From contig CANNDD010000006.1 in the NCBI GenBank assembly GCA_947503285.1, forward strand, positions 155,377 to 219,376: 64,000 nt of DNA, written 5' to 3'. Of the stretch, positions 1 through 8,655 are shown one piece after another (position 1 is the first letter of the stretch; every line of letters starts with the position of its first letter). Position numbers and translations under genes: made by a program. The notes beneath the pieces were generated by a model that was not told the DNA's origin, ran no database searches, and saw nothing but the letters and a program-made list of their open reading frames with translations. Origin of the DNA: an uncultured Croceitalea sp. Lineage in GTDB: Bacteria; Bacteroidota; Bacteroidia; Flavobacteriales; Flavobacteriaceae.

Positions 1-375
1 TTCAAACTTCCGCTTTTCGGTAAAGTAAGAATCCGTGTATACCTCGGTCAGATTCCCATTCTTGATATTCTTCATCAATACATGGTATAAAGACCTTCTG
101 TCGGCACCGATACCAATGGTGTCGGTAGGGTAATATAGTGGAAAATTCACGCGCTCATCCAAGTCTATGGTTTCCCATACGGTTTTTGACCAGAGGATAT
201 CCCTGTCATCAACATAACCATACGCCAAGGGGGCATCGTTATCTTGGGCAATCTGAGCTTCCGTTTTCTTACCGACATCTTCTGGCTTCTTCGCATTCAA
301 GATGTTCGCCTGCGCAGCCATTGATACGGGTAGTAAACCCACCGCAACAATTACTAAAACATTTTTCCAATTCAT
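1..375 (-). CDS. gldN: Gliding motility / T9SS protein GldN, 5' part only
   Basis: The first 125 codons of GldN are present; the rest lies beyond the left edge. The protein opens with a Sec signal peptide (MNWKNVLVIVAVGLLPVSM, then AAQA), followed by family hallmarks: DDRDILWSK, WETIDLDERVNFPLYYP, and GADRRSLYHVLMK. GldN is known to form the periplasmic ring of the type IX secretion system with GldK under the outer membrane. The ATG at 375 lies 15 bp after the gldM stop, so it is the last visible gene of a gldK-L-M-N run. Identification is secure; length and C-terminus cannot be judged. Confidence 0.95.
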   Translation of the reverse strand, partial: MNWKNVLVIVAVGLLPVSMAAQANILNAKKPEDVGKKTEAQIAQDNDAPLAYGYVDDRDILWSKTVWETIDLDERVNFPLYYPTDTIGIGADRRSLYHVLMKNIKNGNLTEVYTDSYFTEKRKFE

Positions 376-390
376 AATTAACTATACTTT

Positions 391-1962
391 TTAGTTTGTA
401 AGCTCAACCACAACAGGAGATACTTTTTTCAGCTTGTAACTCTTGTTGTTTGTGATGAAAGCTTGAATATCAAATATCTGGACGGCATCACCTCGACGGG
501 CCCTTTTTAAGGCCGACTTGGCCGCACCGTTCAACTTACTACCTTTCACTACTACAGTAGGCTGACCTGGAACTTTGAACTTAAATCCGCTTACGCCAAT
601 ATTCAATTCAAAATCAAAATCCTCCAACATGGCACTGATCGTAGAAACCTCAAGATTCTTTCTTGGCATTTTGATGCTACCAGGCTCACCACGTACCGTA
701 CCTGAAGGTCTTGGAATATCTTTGATACGGAATGTAGCAGGAGTACTGATTCGCTGTCCGTCAGGCAATACACCTGAAGCACTGATCGTAACTTCCCTAC
801 CCTTACCAGGATTCATAACATACCTACTTCCTTTTACCGGTCTAAGACCTGGAGCGGACGCGGTTACTTTATTGTCAGGAATTCCAGGAATGGAAATCGT
901 CATCGGGTTTGCTACCCCGCGATATACCACGTTCATTTTATCGGCGGCAATTACGGCAGCATTAGGTTTGTTTATAGTAGCAAAAGAATTTTTAACCTCT
1001 ACAGGTACTTCTTTACCATCTTGCATAAACGTTAGCGTACCTGCAATCTCATGGTCACCGGCAGAACCAGCACCAATCAACATTTTAACGCCACCAGCTT
1101 CCAATTTGTAATCCCTACCTTCTGTCAACTTTCTACCATCTAGGGTAAGTTCAGCTTTAACCGGCGTGGATGTCTTATCCGTTTTACTGACAATGATCTT
1201 ACCGTCATACTTGTCACCACTGTAGAATGCAGATTTAGAGGCATTCAACGAAGTAGTGAAGTTTTTCAAGGAAACGGCAGCAGTTAAGTTACCTTCCAAT
1301 AAACTCTTCAATACTTCTTGCTCCGTGGTTTTAATGTCGGCTTGCAACTGAGTCAACTTGGTCAACGAGGCCACCATTGGGAAACCTTCAAAATGATAGT
1401 TGATCCAATCTTGGCGCGTACCATCCCTTTTCTCTACCTTACCTTCGGCATCACCTGTAGAAAAACGGGTCTTAACAGCTTCTTTGATATCTTTAAACTT
1501 ATCTTTCGGCAAGGCGTTTACCACCCCTTCACGATAATTATTTATAAAGTTCAAAAACTTCTTACCTTCTTCAGTCAAATTGTCTCCTTGGAAGAATTTT
1601 CCGTCCAAGAAATCTGACTTATCCATAACCACATAATCCTTAGGATCTTCTAAATCAGCGGTCATTTCGGTTTTTAATTCTTCCAAATACGCGAAATACT
1701 CATTTGAAAGCTTATTGACCTCTTGTGCGTTTTTGTAAAGCGCACCATATTCTTCTGAATTCTCAGAGGCTTTTGTAGCCAAGCCCTCAAAGAAACCATC
1801 ATTACTTGCGGTCATCTTTTCGTTTGAAGTCTCTAGCTTCTCATTCATCAATCCGAATGCTGCTAACACTTCTTTACTCATATTTAAGGCCAACATCGCG
1901 ATGAAGATCAAGTACATAAGGTTGATCATCTTCTGACGTGGTGTTTGTTTTCCTCCTGCCAT
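391..1962 (-). CDS. gldM: Gliding motility / T9SS motor protein GldM
   Basis: 523 residues. Starts MAGGKQTPRQKMINLMY, with one membrane helix at about residues 12-30 and the conserved Arg9 that in characterised GldM interacts with a glutamate of GldL. The long remainder is the periplasmic shaft, with an N-terminal helical domain and C-terminal beta domains (PNAAVIAADKMNVVYRG, KVPGQPTVVVKGSK). GldM and GldL form the proton-driven rotary motor of the type IX secretion and gliding machinery, and GldM reaches across the periplasm to the GldK/N ring (family knowledge). It sits 47 bp after gldL and 15 bp before gldN in the same operon. Length is normal for the family. Confidence 0.97.
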   Translation of the reverse strand: MAGGKQTPRQKMINLMYLIFIAMLALNMSKEVLAAFGLMNEKLETSNEKMTASNDGFFEGLATKASENSEEYGALYKNAQEVNKLSNEYFAYLEELKTEMTADLEDPKDYVVMDKSDFLDGKFFQGDNLTEEGKKFLNFINNYREGVVNALPKDKFKDIKEAVKTRFSTGDAEGKVEKRDGTRQDWINYHFEGFPMVASLTKLTQLQADIKTTEQEVLKSLLEGNLTAAVSLKNFTTSLNASKSAFYSGDKYDGKIIVSKTDKTSTPVKAELTLDGRKLTEGRDYKLEAGGVKMLIGAGSAGDHEIAGTLTFMQDGKEVPVEVKNSFATINKPNAAVIAADKMNVVYRGVANPMTISIPGIPDNKVTASAPGLRPVKGSRYVMNPGKGREVTISASGVLPDGQRISTPATFRIKDIPRPSGTVRGEPGSIKMPRKNLEVSTISAMLEDFDFELNIGVSGFKFKVPGQPTVVVKGSKLNGAAKSALKRARRGDAVQIFDIQAFITNNKSYKLKKVSPVVVELTN

Positions 1963-2009
1963 GGTTTTTCTAATTAGTTTTGATTAATAATTTGATTTGG
2001 GGGTCCTAA

Positions 2010-2660
2010 TTAGTTTTTACTCATAGCTGACAACATACCACCGTAAACACCATTCAATGATGAAAGGTTAGTTGCCAAAGATTCCATTTGCTCTTTTAAT
2101 GCACCGGCATTTTGAACAACTTCTTCATTGATGGAAGCTTGTCTGCTAGCACTTTCCAACTGAACTTTATACAAACTGTTCAAAGATTCCATTTGGGCCG
2201 CAGCGTGCGACAATTCTTCAGAGTATTTCTGAGTATGCTGAATCGCATCGGTTGTAGGAGAGATATTTTTAGCAGCTCCCTCAAAACTTCTGATGCTATC
2301 CCCTAAGCTATTGAACAATTCAGTATCAATGTTCGCTTCTTTAAGCATTTCATCTAATTTTCTACCTAAAATACCTTCAGCTTCTTGTGCTTGCTGAACA
2401 TCGTTTTTACCACCTTTAGCTTCACCATTGGCCAATTCTGGGTAAACCAACGACCAATCGTATTCGTCGTCAACTGGTTCGAAGGCACTAATAGCAAAAA
2501 TTAATGCTTCGGTAATAAGACCCACTGCAAGTAACAATCCACCGGTAAGTGGTCCGAATTCCCAGTGAAGGATTTTAAATAATGCTCCAATAATTACTAC
2601 TGATGCACCTAGGCCATAGGCCATGTTAAACAGTTTTTTTGTTGATTTTGACTGTGCCAT
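2010..2660 (-). CDS. gldL: Gliding motility / T9SS motor protein GldL
   Basis: 216 residues. Two membrane helices at about 11-31 and 37-60 with the family signature FKILHWEFGPLTGG between them, then a cytoplasmic, partly coiled-coil tail. Glu51 in the second helix (LITEALIF) corresponds to the membrane glutamate that is essential for proton-powered rotation in characterised GldL. With GldM it makes the inner-membrane motor. It lies between gldK (90 bp upstream) and gldM (47 bp downstream) on the same strand. Confidence 0.97.
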   Translation of the reverse strand: MAQSKSTKKLFNMAYGLGASVVIIGALFKILHWEFGPLTGGLLLAVGLITEALIFAISAFEPVDDEYDWSLVYPELANGEAKGGKNDVQQAQEAEGILGRKLDEMLKEANIDTELFNSLGDSIRSFEGAAKNISPTTDAIQHTQKYSEELSHAAAQMESLNSLYKVQLESASRQASINEEVVQNAGALKEQMESLATNLSSLNGVYGGMLSAMSKN

Positions 2661-2750
2661 AATTTCAATTTTAATTAAGTTATAATAAGAATTTGGTTAA
2701 AAAGCCTGATAGCGTTCCCATTACTATATATACTTTCAATTTTCTTTTTC

Positions 2751-4115
2751 TTATTGGGTCGAATCTTCTTCGCCCATGTAATCTTGTACGGTTCTAAAAC
2801 CTATGTAGCTTCTTGCTGAATCTTGGTATTCGTAATCGCGTGTACTTACTTGCAAGAAATAAGCAACATCTTTCCAAGATCCACCACGGATCACTTTTCG
2901 TTGATTCTGACCAGACCCAGCGTTCGGGTTCATAGTAGATACGTATTCGTATGCCCCGGGATCGTAGCTAGAGTTTGTCCACTCTGACACATTACCGGCC
3001 ATATTATATAAATTGTACTCATTTGGTTCATAAGATTTCGCTTCTACGGTATATAAAGCGGCGTCTGCAGCATAATCCCCTCGTTGCGGCTTAAAGTTTG
3101 CCATGAAACAGCCCGTGTCGCTTATCACATAAGGTCCACCCCACGGATACGTACCACCTTCGATACCACCCCTAGCGGCATATTCCCATTCTGCTTCCGT
3201 TGGCAATCTAAACTGATTGACGAACTGCCTACCACGACTTTTTTGGTCGTCATTCTTGTATTTGGTCCTCCAATGACAGAAAGCCTTGGCCTGTTGCCAG
3301 CTTACACCTACCACAGGATAATCACTGTATGCATCATGCCAAAAGTAATCGTTGTGCATAGGCTCGTTGTACGAATATTCAAAATCACGGATCCAAACCG
3401 TCGTATCGGGATAGATTTCAAATTCCTCAGTACGAATGAAATCTTTTCTGCTTCCCGTCTTGGCCCTAGCCGCAGCTTCGATATCCATCCAATTGTACTT
3501 GTATTTCAATTGTTTGACATCGATGGTACGTTGACCATTATACGTCTCTTCCTCAGACAAATACAATGAATCCATTACCTCAGCATAGTACTCATCGGGG
3601 TAATCGGATGTATCCCATTCCAAATCAACGTCTTTGTTCAAAGCATAGCCTTCGTAATAATTATCGCCCATTCCGGCATAATTATCCAACATATACTTGT
3701 CATAGACGGATAAATTGGTCGTATCGGCACTCTTAAAGGCATACTCCCCAATGGTGTCATCATCTTCTGGACCCAGACCCAGTTCATCGGCTAAAATGGC
3801 CAATTTGGTCCGTGATACGGAATCTTTCACCCATTCTACGAATTGACGGTATTCACTGTTTGTGATTTCAGTATCATCCATATAAAAAGAACGGACTGTA
3901 ACGGTTCTTGTGGGCGCGTTCAATACTTTTGCTTGGTCCTCTTCGGCTTTACCCATTATAAATGAACCACGAGGTATCAATTCCATTCCATATGGTTTTT
4001 CAGGATACCATTTCTTGCCCCGTACACCAACTAATTCACCTTTTGATTTAGATTTTGAACCACAACTTGTGAGCAACAAAACAAATACTACAGATGAAAA
4101 CAATAGCTTTCTCAT
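2751..4115 (-). CDS. gldK: Gliding motility / T9SS lipoprotein GldK
   Basis: 454 residues with a lipoprotein signal (LLLTSCG, lipidated Cys18). The body has the formylglycine-generating-enzyme-like fold typical of GldK/PorK: EITNSEYRQFVEW, PVVGVSWQQAKAFCHWR, RLPTEAEWEYAARGG, NMAGNVSEWTNSSYDPG, and VIRGGSWKDVAYFLQ. In the family this fold is structural, making an outer-membrane-associated periplasmic ring with GldN. It is the first gld gene here; the 122 bp to the upstream ureohydrolase-like gene could hold a promoter, but I found no clean TAnnTTTG match there. Confidence 0.97.
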   Translation of the reverse strand: MRKLLFSSVVFVLLLTSCGSKSKSKGELVGVRGKKWYPEKPYGMELIPRGSFIMGKAEEDQAKVLNAPTRTVTVRSFYMDDTEITNSEYRQFVEWVKDSVSRTKLAILADELGLGPEDDDTIGEYAFKSADTTNLSVYDKYMLDNYAGMGDNYYEGYALNKDVDLEWDTSDYPDEYYAEVMDSLYLSEEETYNGQRTIDVKQLKYKYNWMDIEAAARAKTGSRKDFIRTEEFEIYPDTTVWIRDFEYSYNEPMHNDYFWHDAYSDYPVVGVSWQQAKAFCHWRTKYKNDDQKSRGRQFVNQFRLPTEAEWEYAARGGIEGGTYPWGGPYVISDTGCFMANFKPQRGDYAADAALYTVEAKSYEPNEYNLYNMAGNVSEWTNSSYDPGAYEYVSTMNPNAGSGQNQRKVIRGGSWKDVAYFLQVSTRDYEYQDSARSYIGFRTVQDYMGEEDSTQ

Positions 4116-4237
4116 ACTTTAGGTTAAATTTTCGATTTAGTTTACAAACTGTAAAACACAATTTTCGTTATTCTCTAAACTCGCTTTTGAACAAATTATT
4201 GTATTCGAACAATTTATAAATCAAAAAATATTTCTGT

Positions 4238-5395
4238 TTAGTTAAAGCCTTTTTTGTAGGCTTTGAGCCACCTTTCAGGAATCTTTTGATTGCAAGCATC
4301 TAGATAATCCTGCTGAGTGCATGGTAATAACGCAATCGAATTTGTTTTAGTATGTTCTGGTAAAATAGAGGGTACTTCGACCCACCAACGCTCTGTAAGA
4401 TGACTTTTGAAAAAAACAAGTTCCTCTGCGTCGGTCGGTACGGTAAACTTTGTGAAATCTTCATCGTTTGAACTAGGCACTTCGGTAATTCGAAAACTAA
4501 GGCCTTCTATAAAATACCAGATTATCTGTGCAGTGAGTTGATATGATAGTGGTGTATTCTCTATTTCATAAATACCAAAAACAGCCACCTTATCACTTAT
4601 ACCTGCATATCTGGCAATCGCACAAATCTCTTTTCCGTCAAAACCGTTTGGGGAAAAATTAGAGAACACCCCTACTTCACTTGCCCTAACGGATCGCATA
4701 TCCAAACTGACCAAATGTGCATTTCGTAAAACAGGCTCCGCCAGGGAAATGGTCGAGGCAATCTCGCCTAGGCGATACGCATCAAAAAACAAACGCTCCA
4801 TTAAATCAATCTCCTCTTGCGCATTAAAATAGCTCTGATAACCTAAGTTGGAGAAATTATAGAGGTTATTGGGCTTGTCGGTTATGATTTTACTCATGTA
4901 GGATTCTGAGGAAATCAACTCTTCATCTTCCCCAAAATCAAATCGACTATCTATGGAAACAATATTGACCATGTCTTTGATACCATCGAAAGCCCTATAG
5001 GTCGGAAACGTAATATCTTGGGTTGCCCCAATAATGATCGGAATGATTTTTTCCTCTAAAAGACCTGCGACAATTTCTTTGACCACAAAATAAGTGTCTT
5101 CAACGGTTTCGCCGGGCTCGACATCACCGATATCAATGATGCTGGTATTCCAATTACCCATCATCAATCGGTACAATTGGATACGAATACCGTCAGTATC
5201 CAACTTTCCGGGTTTTTTTTCAAATGCGTTTCGAGACTCTAAAACTCCAAAAATGGCCACTGAAGCATTGGCGAACACGGGCAATCCTTTTTTCTTTGTG
5301 TGCTTATATATGTTTTTTCCTAGGGATTGCGGTGGTAAAAATTCGGAGAACGCCAGCACCTTATCACTAACGGGAACCAAAAAATCAAATGCCAT
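4238..5395 (-). CDS. Ureohydrolase (arginase/formimidoylglutamase) family protein with lost metal ligands
   Basis: 385 residues, with no signal peptide. The fold is recognisable as the arginase superfamily from the order of the three metal-site regions: PIIIGATQDITF (residues 119-130) at the GGDHS position, IVSIDSRFDFG (145-155) at the DAHxD position, and HLVSLDMRSVRAS (227-239) at the SxDxDxxDP position. Compared with the usual six Mn ligands, three aspartates remain (D149, D153, D232) but two histidines are replaced by Gln126 and Arg151, and one aspartate by Arg234. Classical binuclear-Mn catalysis is therefore unlikely. It sits between topA and gldK on the same strand. A structural or regulatory role, or altered chemistry, is inference. 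Confidence 0.8.
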   Translation of the reverse strand: MAFDFLVPVSDKVLAFSEFLPPQSLGKNIYKHTKKKGLPVFANASVAIFGVLESRNAFEKKPGKLDTDGIRIQLYRLMMGNWNTSIIDIGDVEPGETVEDTYFVVKEIVAGLLEEKIIPIIIGATQDITFPTYRAFDGIKDMVNIVSIDSRFDFGEDEELISSESYMSKIITDKPNNLYNFSNLGYQSYFNAQEEIDLMERLFFDAYRLGEIASTISLAEPVLRNAHLVSLDMRSVRASEVGVFSNFSPNGFDGKEICAIARYAGISDKVAVFGIYEIENTPLSYQLTAQIIWYFIEGLSFRITEVPSSNDEDFTKFTVPTDAEELVFFKSHLTERWWVEVPSILPEHTKTNSIALLPCTQQDYLDACNQKIPERWLKAYKKGFN

Positions 5396-5400
5396 GGTGA

Positions 5401-5442
5401 GGTTAAAGGTTAAAGGTTAAAGGTTAAAGGTTAAAGGTTAAA
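5401..5442 (-). repeat. Six tandem copies of a 7-bp repeat (TTTAACC on the minus strand)
   Basis: GGTTAAA is repeated six times without error on the plus strand (5401-5442). The array ends 5 bp before the ATG (5395) of the ureohydrolase-like gene, so it forms most of that gene's 5' leader or promoter-proximal region. A perfect short tandem array is prone to copy-number change by slippage. Because it is outside the coding frame, any effect would be on transcription or translation strength. Confidence 0.95.
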
Positions 5443-5475
5443 GTAAGTCTTATCCGAGAATATCTTGACAAAATA

Positions 5476-7965
5476 TTATTTTTTGGTTTTTGCCTTCGCC
5501 TTGGTTTTTTTCTTTGGGGTCTTTTTCTCAATCAAAGCTTTGGCCTCTTCCAAAGAAACTTTTGTCGCATCAACATCTTTTGAAAGCTCTACCTTAATCT
5601 TACCTTTGAGTATATTATGCCTGCCCCACCTTGCTTTTTCAATACGGATACCTTCTTCTGGCCATTCTTGGATCAGCTTCTCGATTTCCTTTTGTTTTTT
5701 GGCCTCGATCAGCTCGACAATATCATCTTTGGTCAGATTATCATAATCGTATTTTTTGTTCACATTGATAAACATGCCGTTCCATTTTATGAATGGACCG
5801 AAACGACCGACCCCTTTGGTAACTTCTTTGTCTTCATAATGGGCTATAGGTGCATCTGCCTTCTGTTTGGCAATGATGAGCTCAATGGCCCTGTCCATAT
5901 CTACGTCAAAGGCGCTTTCACCTTTATCGAGGGATATGAATTTCTTTCCAAATCGCACATAGGGTCCGAATCGGCCCACATTAGCCTCAACCTCTTCCCC
6001 CTCGTACACCCCAAGTTTGCGTGGTAACTGAAAAAGCTCCATGGCCTCATCAAAAGTAATCGTGGTTATCGACTGCTCTGGAAGCAAACTGGCAAACAAG
6101 GGTTTTTCTTCTTCATCTACGGTACCTATCTGTACCATAGGGCCAAAACGCCCTAATCTAGCGGCCACTTGCCTTCCCGTTTTGGGGTCGGTACCCAGTA
6201 CGCGTTCGCCACTTGCCCTATCGGCATTCTCTTCAACATCTTTAACGGTAGGGTGAAAATCTTCATAAAAAGCCTTCATTACTTTCTGCCAATCTTCTTC
6301 CCCAGCAGCAATTTCATCAAAATCCTCTTCAACTTTTGCCGTAAAGTTATAATCAAGGATATTGGTAAAATGGGTCACCAAAAAATCATTGACGATCATA
6401 CCAATGTCCGTCGGTACCATTTTACCCTTGTCTGAGCCTATTGTCTCTGTCAAAGGCTTTTCTTTTATGGCATCGGACTCCAATAGCAATTGGACGTATT
6501 TTCTTTCCACACCTTCAATAGTACCTTTTTCAACATAGCCCCTATTCAAAATAGTGGATATGGTCGGTGCATATGTAGAGGGACGGCCAATACCCAACTC
6601 CTCCAGTTTTTTGACCAACGAAGCTTCGGTATAGCGGTAGGGTGGTCTCGTAAAACGTTCGGTGGCAGTGATATAGTTGTTAGCCAGTTTTTCGTCAACG
6701 ACCATTGCCGGTAACATCCCTTCTTGTTCTTCATTTGAATCTTCGTCATCAGTGCCCTCTAAATACACCTTCAAGAACCCGTCAAATTTGATTACCTCAC
6801 CATTAGCCGTGAATTCTTCTTGATGCGAGTTTGATTTGATTCGAACATTGGTGCGTTCCAATTGTGCATCACTCATTTGTGAGGCCAGGGTACGCTTCCA
6901 AATCAGTTCGTACAATTTTTGTTGATCCCGCTCCAACGAAAGGGTCTGCAGTTTCATATCGGTGGGTCGAATCGCCTCATGTGCTTCTTGTGCACCCTTT
7001 GACTTCCCCGTATAATTCCTCACCGTACTATATTGTTCCCCAAAATTATCTACAATGGCGTCCTTGGCAGCATTCAAGGCTTCTTTCGATAGATTGACAC
7101 TATCGGTACGCATGTAGGTTATCAAACCTGCCTCGTATAAACGCTGGGCCACTTGCATGGTGCGCCCTACCGAGAAATACAGTTTTCGAGAAGCTTCTTG
7201 TTGCAAGGTTGAAGTCGTAAAAGGTGCTGCAGGTGATTTCTTGGCCGGTTTTTTATCCAATTTGGAAACAGCGAAATCAGCACCGATATTTTTCTGAAGA
7301 AAAGCTTTCGCATCTTCTTTTGATGCAAATGTTTTTGATAGTTTCGCTTCAAAAACCTTTCCTTTTCCAGTTTTGAATTCTGCTTTTATTCGATATGAAG
7401 CCTCTGGTTCAAAAACCTCTATTTCCCTTTCACGCTCTACAATAAGTCGTACCGCCACTGATTGTACCCGGCCTGCCGATAGGCCCGGTTTGATTTTTTT
7501 CCAAAGCACGGGTGACAATTGATACCCGACCAACCTATCAAGAACCCGTCGTGCTTGTTGGGCATTCACCAAATTGTAGTTGATCTCACGCGGATTTTCA
7601 ATGGCCCTTTGTATGGCCGACTTGGTAATAGAGTTAAAAACGATACGCTTGGTCTTGTCTTTATCAAGATTCAGTTCTTCGGCCAAATGCCATGATATCG
7701 CCTCCCCTTCGCGATCTTCATCACTTGCAAGCCATATCATATCCGCTTTCTTGGCAAGGCCCTTTAATTTGGTGACCAAGGCTTTTTTTTCTTTGTCAAC
7801 AATATATTTGGGTTCAAAATTCTTCTCAACATCCACCCCCAATTCTTTTGAAGGAAGATCGGCGATATGGCCAAAACTGGATTCTACCTGAAAATCTTTT
7901 CCAAGGAAACGTTCAATGGTCTTTGCTTTGGCAGGGGACTCTACAATTACTAAATTCTTTGGCAT
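5476..7965 (-). CDS. topA: DNA topoisomerase I
   Basis: 829 residues, type IA topoisomerase that relaxes negative supercoils. Toprim domain at the N-terminus (VIVESPAKAKTIERFLG; acidic triad in SDEDREGEAI, about 81-90). Catalytic tyrosine is Tyr284 in GLITYMRTDSV. The GIGRPSTYAPTI motif lies in the central domain. Instead of zinc fingers, the C-terminus carries glycine-rich topoisomerase repeats (GRFGPMVQIG, GRFGPYVRFGKKF, GRFGPFIKWNGMF) and ends in a very lysine-rich tail, the usual Bacteroidota arrangement. ATG at 7965, with a promoter match 20 bp upstream. The next gene on the strand starts 80 bp after its stop. Confidence 0.98.
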   Translation of the reverse strand: MPKNLVIVESPAKAKTIERFLGKDFQVESSFGHIADLPSKELGVDVEKNFEPKYIVDKEKKALVTKLKGLAKKADMIWLASDEDREGEAISWHLAEELNLDKDKTKRIVFNSITKSAIQRAIENPREINYNLVNAQQARRVLDRLVGYQLSPVLWKKIKPGLSAGRVQSVAVRLIVEREREIEVFEPEASYRIKAEFKTGKGKVFEAKLSKTFASKEDAKAFLQKNIGADFAVSKLDKKPAKKSPAAPFTTSTLQQEASRKLYFSVGRTMQVAQRLYEAGLITYMRTDSVNLSKEALNAAKDAIVDNFGEQYSTVRNYTGKSKGAQEAHEAIRPTDMKLQTLSLERDQQKLYELIWKRTLASQMSDAQLERTNVRIKSNSHQEEFTANGEVIKFDGFLKVYLEGTDDEDSNEEQEGMLPAMVVDEKLANNYITATERFTRPPYRYTEASLVKKLEELGIGRPSTYAPTISTILNRGYVEKGTIEGVERKYVQLLLESDAIKEKPLTETIGSDKGKMVPTDIGMIVNDFLVTHFTNILDYNFTAKVEEDFDEIAAGEEDWQKVMKAFYEDFHPTVKDVEENADRASGERVLGTDPKTGRQVAARLGRFGPMVQIGTVDEEEKPLFASLLPEQSITTITFDEAMELFQLPRKLGVYEGEEVEANVGRFGPYVRFGKKFISLDKGESAFDVDMDRAIELIIAKQKADAPIAHYEDKEVTKGVGRFGPFIKWNGMFINVNKKYDYDNLTKDDIVELIEAKKQKEIEKLIQEWPEEGIRIEKARWGRHNILKGKIKVELSKDVDATKVSLEEAKALIEKKTPKKKTKAKAKTKK

Positions 7966-7984
7966 TCAATGGGTTTTGCGAGAA

Positions 7985-8012
7985 CAAAAGTATATCAATT
8001 TTTTGATTTCAA
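7985..8012 (-). promoter_or_regulatory. Candidate Bacteroidota promoter for topA
   Basis: On the minus strand, TTG (8012-8010), 17 bp, then TACTTTTG (7992-7985) matches the Bacteroidota housekeeping form TTG-N-TAnnTTTG. The predicted transcript start is about 12-15 nt upstream of the topA ATG. Confidence 0.6.
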
Positions 8013-8033
8013 ATCTTCAGACACCTATGTACA

Positions 8034-8066
8034 TAAAAAAATATCCTGTCAAAAACAGGATATTTT
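8034..8066 (-). terminator. Rho-independent terminator after the Kunitz lipoprotein gene
   Basis: A perfect 12-bp stem (8038-8049 paired with 8055-8066, core ATATCCTGT/ACAGGATAT) with a 5-nt loop. Read on the minus strand it is followed by a run of seven T. It lies 48 bp after the stop of the 8115-8654 gene and just upstream of the topA promoter, so it separates the two transcripts. Confidence 0.9.
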
Positions 8067-8114
8067 ATGCTACAACTCCCGATGCACCATTAAGATTTTC
8101 GTCATGCTTTACTA

Positions 8115-8654
8115 TCAACCACGTTCACATTCCGTACACGCTTCCATGGTCTCAAAGGGCACCGTGCCGTTACAGCCGCCCCAAATAAACTCTTTGCATT
8201 TTTGTTCTTCTCTATCGTAATAGTATCTGCGAAATGCAGCAAAACAAGGCCCTGGGGCAGGTTCTAAATCGCAAGGACTATAAATTAGAACCGGCTTTCC
8301 ATCTTGACATTGCACCCCAAATGGTGCAGGTTCCACAGCACAATCCGAAATCAAACCCTCGCGTTCATTCTTGGCGCGAACAGCTTCGTTGTACTCTTCT
8401 AATCGACTTAGAAAGTCAATCGTATCAATGCGCTGCGAATATGCAATATAATCAGTAGGTCCGCCACAAGGTTTTGATCCCAATCCCGCATAGCTCCATT
8501 CACTACTGTCGTCACATACCGCGCTTTCCGAAAGCTCAATAAGTGCATTGAGCTTCACTTCCAAGTCCTCTACTTCGGTATCATCCGAAAAGCATGAGCC
8601 TGTGCTCAAAAACACAAAAAAACCTATAAAGCAACTAACATAAAATGACCTCAT
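8115..8654 (-). CDS. Secreted lipoprotein with a C-terminal Kunitz/BPTI-type domain
   Basis: 179 residues. Lipoprotein signal with lipobox LSTGSC (Cys21). The middle part holds a cysteine/tryptophan pattern (CDDSSEWSYAGLGSKPCGGP, then SDC) of a kind I associate with flavobacterial lipoproteins. Residues 128-176 match a Kunitz inhibitor: Cys at 128, 137, 153, 161, 173 and 176, with FRRYYYD and CKEFIWGGCNG as in animal BPTI domains. Cysteine spacing is 8-15-7-11-2 against the canonical 8-15-7-12-3, so the C-terminal helix is slightly shortened. The residue after the second Cys (the P1 position) is Phe138, which suggests chymotrypsin-like rather than trypsin-like specificity if it inhibits. It follows the LVIVD gene with 1 bp between them. 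Confidence 0.85.
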   Translation of the reverse strand: MRSFYVSCFIGFFVFLSTGSCFSDDTEVEDLEVKLNALIELSESAVCDDSSEWSYAGLGSKPCGGPTDYIAYSQRIDTIDFLSRLEEYNEAVRAKNEREGLISDCAVEPAPFGVQCQDGKPVLIYSPCDLEPAPGPCFAAFRRYYYDREEQKCKEFIWGGCNGTVPFETMEACTECERG

Positions 8655-8655
8655 A

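Noticed and set aside
575..1111. Plus-strand open frame of 178 codons within gldM
   Set aside because: It is antisense to a clearly identified GldM; composition and lack of any family motif mark it as a shadow of the coding strand.
5401..5442. Heptamer array as part of a CRISPR or telomere-like structure
   Set aside because: Units are 7 bp without spacers and occur once in the window; it is a simple tandem repeat.
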